In this document: positions 5,281-5,688 of the stretch, piece after piece
How the letters are laid out: each line of letters starts with the position of its first letter
Position numbering within the stretch: position 1 is the stretch's first letter
Source of the DNA: an uncultured Lachnospiraceae bacterium
GTDB lineage: Bacteria > Bacillota_A > Clostridia > Lachnospirales > Lachnospiraceae
Direction: 5' to 3'
DNA: 5,688 nucleotides
NCBI GenBank assembly: GCA_947177885.1
Contig: CAMWWF010000213.1
Coordinates: 1-5,688 of the forward strand
Notes under the pieces: model-generated
Databases searched by the model: none
The model's input: the letters and a program-made list of their open reading frames with translations, nothing else
Told to the model about the DNA's origin: nothing
Translations under genes and position numbers: made by a program

Positions 5281-5301
5281 TGTTATAAAACGGAATCGAA
5301 A

Positions 5302-5374
5302 TTGCCTGTCAAATTGTGCAAAATATACAAAAAGGCAAAAGCGACAGGTAGTACTGCAAAAAGTGTGATATACT
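5302..5374 (+). promoter_or_regulatory. Candidate promoters for the small membrane ORF at 5415
   Basis: The better element is TGATATACT (5366-5374), a TGn-extended -10 that would start transcription near 5381, about 34 nt before the ATG. A weaker one is TTGCCT (5302-5307), 16 nt, TATACA (5324-5329). The stretch also carries inverted arms CCTGTC (5305-5310) and GACAGG (5343-5348), which would enclose the weaker -10 and could bind a regulator. Between 5048 and 5414 I see no gene. Confidence 0.45.
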
Positions 5375-5414
5375 TGTTAGACGATCACTAAATAAATTAC
5401 CGGGAGGATATGGA

Positions 5415-5615
5415 ATGAGCAGAATATCGAAGATGGGAGAACGGATCATTCCGATCATATTGTCTTTTCTGGGAACCTGTGGGGTAAGCTACCTGCTGGA
5501 ACTGACCGGAAGCGGATATCCGGACTTCAATGTGATGTCTGTGTTCTGTGCGGCAGCCATATATATATTGCTGAAACGTATTGACAGACATCTGGAGAGA
5601 AGACTTATAGTTTAA
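5415..5615 (+). CDS. Small two-helix membrane protein, perhaps the N-terminal piece of an interrupted larger gene
   Basis: 66 residues with two hydrophobic segments, at about 11-30 (IIPIILSFLGTCGVSYLLEL) and 40-53 (VMSVFCAAAIYILL), followed by a basic stretch KRIDRHLERR. The loop between helices (TGSGYPDF) is short, so both ends are probably cytoplasmic. The start is well supported: GGGAGG lies 7 nt before the ATG and an overlapping ATG at 5410 runs at once into TGA. After the TAA at 5613-5615 the same frame continues with a hydrophobic stretch of 22 codons (AAAVSFIFSLIVILGYVS and four more) before TGA at 5682. The +1 frame is open from 5662 to the window end. This looks like a longer membrane protein broken by a stop, and possibly a frameshift, but a genuine short protein cannot be excluded. 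I do not recognise a function. Confidence 0.6.
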   Translation: MSRISKMGERIIPIILSFLGTCGVSYLLELTGSGYPDFNVMSVFCAAAIYILLKRIDRHLERRLIV

Positions 5616-5688
5616 GCGGCCGCTGTCAGCTTTATCTTTTCGCTGATAGTGATTCTGGGATATGTCTCTGTTAGACACATCTGACTCA

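Noticed and set aside
5616..5623. NotI site GCGGCCGC directly after a stop codon, possibly a cloning junction
   Set aside because: There is no vector-like sequence on either side, and the hydrophobic reading frame continues smoothly across it, so it is most likely native.

Overview
The window looks like a stretch of a Clostridia chromosome, most likely Lachnospiraceae. That is inferred from strong GGAGG-type ribosome binding sites, an 88-residue conserved hypothetical of a kind I associate with that family, a RelQ-type small alarmone synthetase, and GT-C-like membrane proteins typical of gut Firmicutes. I see no rRNA, tRNA, CRISPR array, transposase or phage gene. Gene names rest on motif recognition by eye, not on searches.

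Left part (1-1856). A DHH-family phosphoesterase runs leftward off the window edge (1-422, minus). Upstream of it is an 88-residue conserved hypothetical (682-948, minus). Divergent from that is a 224-residue RelQ-like (p)ppGpp synthetase (1182-1856, plus). Each gene has a recognisable promoter, and the 88-residue gene and relQ share one divergent control region.

Middle (1857-2211). This GC-rich gene-free stretch holds two large stem-loops, one with a perfect 9-bp tandem repeat in its loop. Next comes a strong promoter (GTGACA-N17-TATAAT with TGC before the -10), and then an 18-bp perfect palindrome in the leader of the following gene.

Right part (2212-5688). Two large multi-spanning membrane proteins converge: an unassigned GT-C-like protein (2212-3438, plus) and a GT39/PMT-like glycosyltransferase (3311-5047, minus). 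Their coding regions overlap tail to tail by 128 bp, and the GT39 C-terminal tail is read from antisense to its neighbour. Upstream of the GT39 gene are four 11-bp-period direct repeats placed just before a TATAAT with no good -35. This layout is that of a PhoP/PhoB-type (OmpR-family) activator site. The leader also carries a hairpin with a GAAA tetraloop that pairs well only in the minus-strand RNA. At the far right, a short two-helix membrane ORF (5415-5615) ends in TAA but is followed in frame by another hydrophobic segment, so it may be the start of an interrupted larger gene.

Taken together, the left part concerns nucleotide and alarmone metabolism. The right part concerns lipid-linked sugar transfer at the cell envelope, with a possible phosphate-starvation or other two-component input. 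No complete new multi-gene system is evident. The strongest leads are the repeat-controlled GT39 promoter, the long convergent overlap and the palindrome in the leader.
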